7,062 bases of DNA, from assembly GCA_001828545.1 (NCBI GenBank), contig MHYW01000103.1, forward strand, positions 1-7,062, given 5' to 3'. Source of the DNA: Planctomycetes bacterium RIFCSPHIGHO2_12_FULL_52_36 (GTDB taxonomy: Bacteria > Planctomycetota > Brocadiia > Brocadiales > Bathyanammoxibiaceae). Under the pieces are notes generated by a model, which saw only the letters and a list, made by a program, of their open reading frames with translations, did not search any database and was not told the DNA's origin. The translations under genes were made by a program, and so were the position numbers. Shown in pieces: positions 4,689-7,062 of the stretch. Within the stretch, counting starts at the first letter, position 1. The number at the start of each line of letters is the position of its first letter.

Positions 4689-6710
4689 CGCCACTGTCCT
4701 ATTAAGCTGTGAGATATAGACCCTGCTGGTAGTGGAGAGGAACTCCTTCATGGCCTTGATGAAGGGTTCTACCAGTTCGGGGTCAAACTGGTGGCCGGAC
4801 TCCTCCCGAAGGATTTTAAAGGCTACTTCCGGGGGACGGGCCTTCCGGTAGGGCCTGGCTGAGGTTACAGCCTCGTAGGTGTCTGCCAGGGCCAGGATTC
4901 TGGCCCCGAGGGGGATGGCCTTGCCTTTTAACCCGCCGGGATACCCATGGCCGTCCCACCGCTCATGGTGGTAGAGGATAATAGACTCCTCATGCTCCAG
5001 GAAACGTATCCCTTTAATTATGGAAACGCTGTGGTCGGGATGCTGTCTCACAAGGGAGACCTCCTCATCGGTCAGTCCTCCATTCTTCATTAGTATTGCC
5101 TCGGGGACGCCTAACCGGCCGAGGTCGTGGAGGAGGGCGGCATTCTTGATTACCTCCCTTTCCTCCGCCGGGAGGTTCAGGACGCCGGTAAAATGCCAGG
5201 CGTAGGTGGCTACCAGACAGGAGTGGACTGCAGAGTAGGTGTCCTTCGCTTCCAGGGCCTTTAACAACGCCTTAACGCTGTCCATGTAAGCCCTCTTCAT
5301 GTTCTTCTCTGATGTGACCAGCCTCCTTCGGTACTCCTCCAGGACAGCGGCGTCTACCCCTGGCCGTCTGCGGGTCTGGGAGGCCAGGATTACACAATTT
5401 CCACCCCTGGACTTCCCTTCCAGTAGGGCCTCGTCTGCCAGCCTCACCAGATCCGTTTCCTTTTTGACCTCTGGTTCCTCCAGGGAGGATATGCCCATAG
5501 TGACGGTGAGGTTGCACGAATCAATATTATTTTGGAAGGCCTGCCCTTGAAGGCCATCCTTCAGCCTTTGTATCACTGTTTGGGCCCCCTCGTAGTCAGT
5601 ATGGGGTAAGAGGATAACAAACTCCTCCCCTCCATAGCGACATGCGATGTCCGTACGCCTGAGGGATTCCCTGATCCTCCTGCCCATTTCTTCCAGGACA
5701 AAGTCCCCGAAGGGGTGACCAAAGGTGTCATTTATATGTTTAAAGCCGTCCACGTCCAGCATGACGAGGGCGAGGGGGGTGGCGTGGCGGCTTGCCTTGA
5801 GGTATTCTACCTCCAGTACCTGCTGGAAGAAGTAGTGGTTGTAGAGTCCTGTCAGAAAGTCCTTGATGCTAGACTCTTGTAATCTCTTATTGGCCTCTTC
5901 CAGTTCCAGCTTCTCTGTTTCCAATGCCTTCATGGTCTTTTCCAACTCCAGGGAGAGGGTATTAAAGCTCTGGGCCAGCCGGCCCAGTTCGTCCCTGGTC
6001 TTCACCTCTACAGTCCTTCCCCACTTGCCCCGGGTTACCTCCTCAATACCACCCATTAAGTCCCTCAGTGGGCGTTTGATAAACAGGGAGGTCAGAAAGT
6101 AAGTAGAAATACCAACTGCGATACTTGCAATAAGGAGGCCCAGGGCAACCTGTGAAAAGGTTACAGAAGGTCTCTTCATGAAGTGTTCCGCTGTCATCAC
6201 GCAGGTGCTGTCAACATCATACAGAAGGTCTCTTGCTTCCTTACTGTATCTGGAGAAGATGTCATCCTTCTCCCTATGAGTGGTAGCCTCTAACAACTGG
6301 GAGAGCAGAGGCTGGCACGTCTCTTCGTAGTGATGTATGTGGCGGTTCCAGTTCCACCAGAGGTTCGTGTAGCCTGGCTCCTCCAATCGCCCAGGGCTTG
6401 CCTTTATGCTAAGGGCCTTGTTACCGTCCCGAAGGGCATAGAGGTATGTCCTCACCTCTTCCTGAAGTTCCACTATCTCTTTCTGGGTCTCCTTTTCCAA
6501 GAGGAGGTCTCCTGCGATGAAATGTATCTTCATTAAGTCGCTCCTCAATGAACGGGCCGCATGCACGGTGGGGATGGACATCCTGATGTCAATCAGGAAG
6601 TAGAACATGGTTCCCAGGGTAGCGGCCAGGAGGACAAGGAGGGGGAGGAGTATGCAAAGCAGTTTTGAAGACAGGCTGAAGCCTGGTTTCTTTTTGAGGT
6701 TATTGCCCAT
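4671..6710 (-). CDS. Membrane sensor with HAMP, GGDEF and HD-GYP domains
   Basis: Inner-membrane cyclic-di-GMP enzyme that could both make and degrade the messenger. Order: TM1 about 16-40; an extracytoplasmic helical sensor about 41-183, of no family I recognise; TM2 about 184-208; HAMP about 209-262; a short coiled coil to 282; GGDEF about 283-445; HD-GYP about 470-660. The synthase site is intact: GGEEF at 360-364, metal-binding region DVDGFKHIND from 319, and inhibitory I-site RRTD (351-354) exactly five residues before it. The phosphodiesterase is also intact: H496, HD at 528-529, HHERWDGHGYP at 581-591, and D610. Both activities are therefore plausible, with one perhaps dominant according to signal. 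The ATG start gives a charged N-terminus before TM1, but no Shine-Dalgarno is clear. The last six residues come from a CTA/TAG-rich repeat. A MITE-like element ends about 37 bases upstream and could affect expression. Confidence 0.93.
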   Translation of the reverse strand: MGNNLKKKPGFSLSSKLLCILLPLLVLLAATLGTMFYFLIDIRMSIPTVHAARSLRSDLMKIHFIAGDLLLEKETQKEIVELQEEVRTYLYALRDGNKALSIKASPGRLEEPGYTNLWWNWNRHIHHYEETCQPLLSQLLEATTHREKDDIFSRYSKEARDLLYDVDSTCVMTAEHFMKRPSVTFSQVALGLLIASIAVGISTYFLTSLFIKRPLRDLMGGIEEVTRGKWGRTVEVKTRDELGRLAQSFNTLSLELEKTMKALETEKLELEEANKRLQESSIKDFLTGLYNHYFFQQVLEVEYLKASRHATPLALVMLDVDGFKHINDTFGHPFGDFVLEEMGRRIRESLRRTDIACRYGGEEFVILLPHTDYEGAQTVIQRLKDGLQGQAFQNNIDSCNLTVTMGISSLEEPEVKKETDLVRLADEALLEGKSRGGNCVILASQTRRRPGVDAAVLEEYRRRLVTSEKNMKRAYMDSVKALLKALEAKDTYSAVHSCLVATYAWHFTGVLNLPAEEREVIKNAALLHDLGRLGVPEAILMKNGGLTDEEVSLVRQHPDHSVSIIKGIRFLEHEESIILYHHERWDGHGYPGGLKGKAIPLGARILALADTYEAVTSARPYRKARPPEVAFKILREESGHQFDPELVEPFIKAMKEFLSTTSRVYISQLNRTVAIASSW

Positions 6711-6746
6711 GTTATTACGCTAAAATGCAGGATTCAGAATTCAGAA

Positions 6747-6963
6747 TGAGACCTCTGCAAAAGTCTAGCTTTTTCCGTTCTAGTGCTGTTTTTCCCTCCC
6801 CCTTGAGGGGGGAGGGAAGGGTGGGGGTGATTTGTCAGTCTCATGGTATATCCGCTTATGCCAAACTGGCTTAGGTGGATTTAAAACTCACCCTCCCCCT
6901 TCCCCCTCCCCTCAAGGGAGGGGGAGAAGTTAAGGGAACCGTTAGACTTTTCCAGAGGTCTCA
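6747..6963. mobile_element. MITE-like element with 21-bp terminal inverted repeats and G/C-run hairpins
   Basis: The left end TGAGACCTCTGCAAAAGTCT plus A (6747-6767) matches the reverse complement of the right end (6943-6963) at 20 of 21 positions. The 217-bp interior has no open reading frame of note. It contains 6792-6830, which is the exact reverse complement of the second half of the bioA repeat unit. About 60 unrelated bases follow, then another C-run hairpin (6891-6929). The triplet GAA sits directly outside both ends (6744-6746 and 6964-6966), a possible but weak target duplication. With the repeat after it, this element fills most of the 352 bases (6711-7062) that hold no gene. The remaining left margin contains a short tandem ATTCAGA-type repeat (6732-6746). 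Confidence 0.65.
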
Positions 6964-6978
6964 GAATAATGGTTTTCC

Positions 6979-7062
6979 CTGGCTACTATTTACTGGTACA
7001 AGGCAGGCCCTGAACCGTTCTGGTTCAGGGCAGGTCATGAGACCTGCCTCTACCCTGTGGCT
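6979..7062. repeat. Second copy of the CTA-rich plus GGCAGGTC-hairpin repeat, with an extra hairpin inserted
   Basis: The sequence parallels 4612-4656: CTA-rich start, TACAAGGCAGG, then GACCTGCCTCTACCCTG. The hairpin GGCAGGTC/GACCTGCC is at 7029-7036 and 7041-7048 with loop ATGA. Compared with the other copy, it carries 27 additional bases (7008-7034). These contain most of a 10-base stem GCCCTGAACC/GGTTCAGGGC (7007-7016 and 7022-7031), and the hexamer GGCAGG appears on both sides. The copy may continue beyond the window. Confidence 0.8.

Overview
This is a bacterial chromosome segment with six genes, one of them cut by the window edge. It is unusually rich in short dispersed repeats, and several of those repeats lie inside or at the very ends of reading frames. 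No rRNA, tRNA, CRISPR array, transposase or phage gene is visible. The gene set (AmmeMemoRadiSam radical SAM enzyme, SAM hydroxide adenosyltransferase, MntA-HepT, BioA, stand-alone four-helix bundle protein, GGDEF/HD-GYP receptor) and the repeat style resemble uncultivated anaerobic environmental bacteria such as deep Planctomycetota, Nitrospirota or Deltaproteobacteria-like lineages. That placement is inference and weak; no phylogenetic marker is present.

Layout. Positions 1-1677 (+): the 3' part of an AmrS-type radical SAM gene, then a SAM hydroxide adenosyltransferase one base later, so probably one transcript. The second gene carries a perfect 28-nt palindrome read in frame. Positions 1628-2335 (+): a promoter-like TATAAT element inside the end of the SAM gene precedes an AT-richer mntA-hepT toxin-antitoxin pair that overlaps by 8 bases. 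Positions 2399-4165 (+): bioA, the biotin-synthesis aminotransferase. It is enlarged to 588 codons by two in-frame insertions made of G/C-run hairpin repeats, including an 81-bp perfect direct repeat. Positions 4150-4688: a four-helix bundle (23S rRNA IVP-like) gene on the minus strand, bracketed by TAG/CTA-rich repeats in inverted orientation. Positions 4671-6710 (-): a membrane-anchored HAMP-GGDEF-HD-GYP cyclic-di-GMP enzyme. Positions 6711-7062: no gene, but a MITE-like element with 21-bp terminal inverted repeats that carries the same G/C-run hairpin seen in bioA, then a second copy of the hairpin-containing repeat found at 4604-4688.

How it fits together. The genes do not form a single pathway. 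The unifying feature is the repeat population. One family (G/C runs) has no stop triplet on one strand and is open in five of six frames; it is found inside a gene as translated sequence and also in an intergenic MITE-like element. A second family (14-bp TAG-rich unit) closes every frame on both strands and now provides the last codons and stop codons of both bioA and the GGDEF/HD-GYP gene. A third, a 28-nt palindrome, is translated inside the SAM hydrolase. This resembles Rickettsia palindromic elements in principle, but the sequences are different. It is the most interesting aspect of the window.
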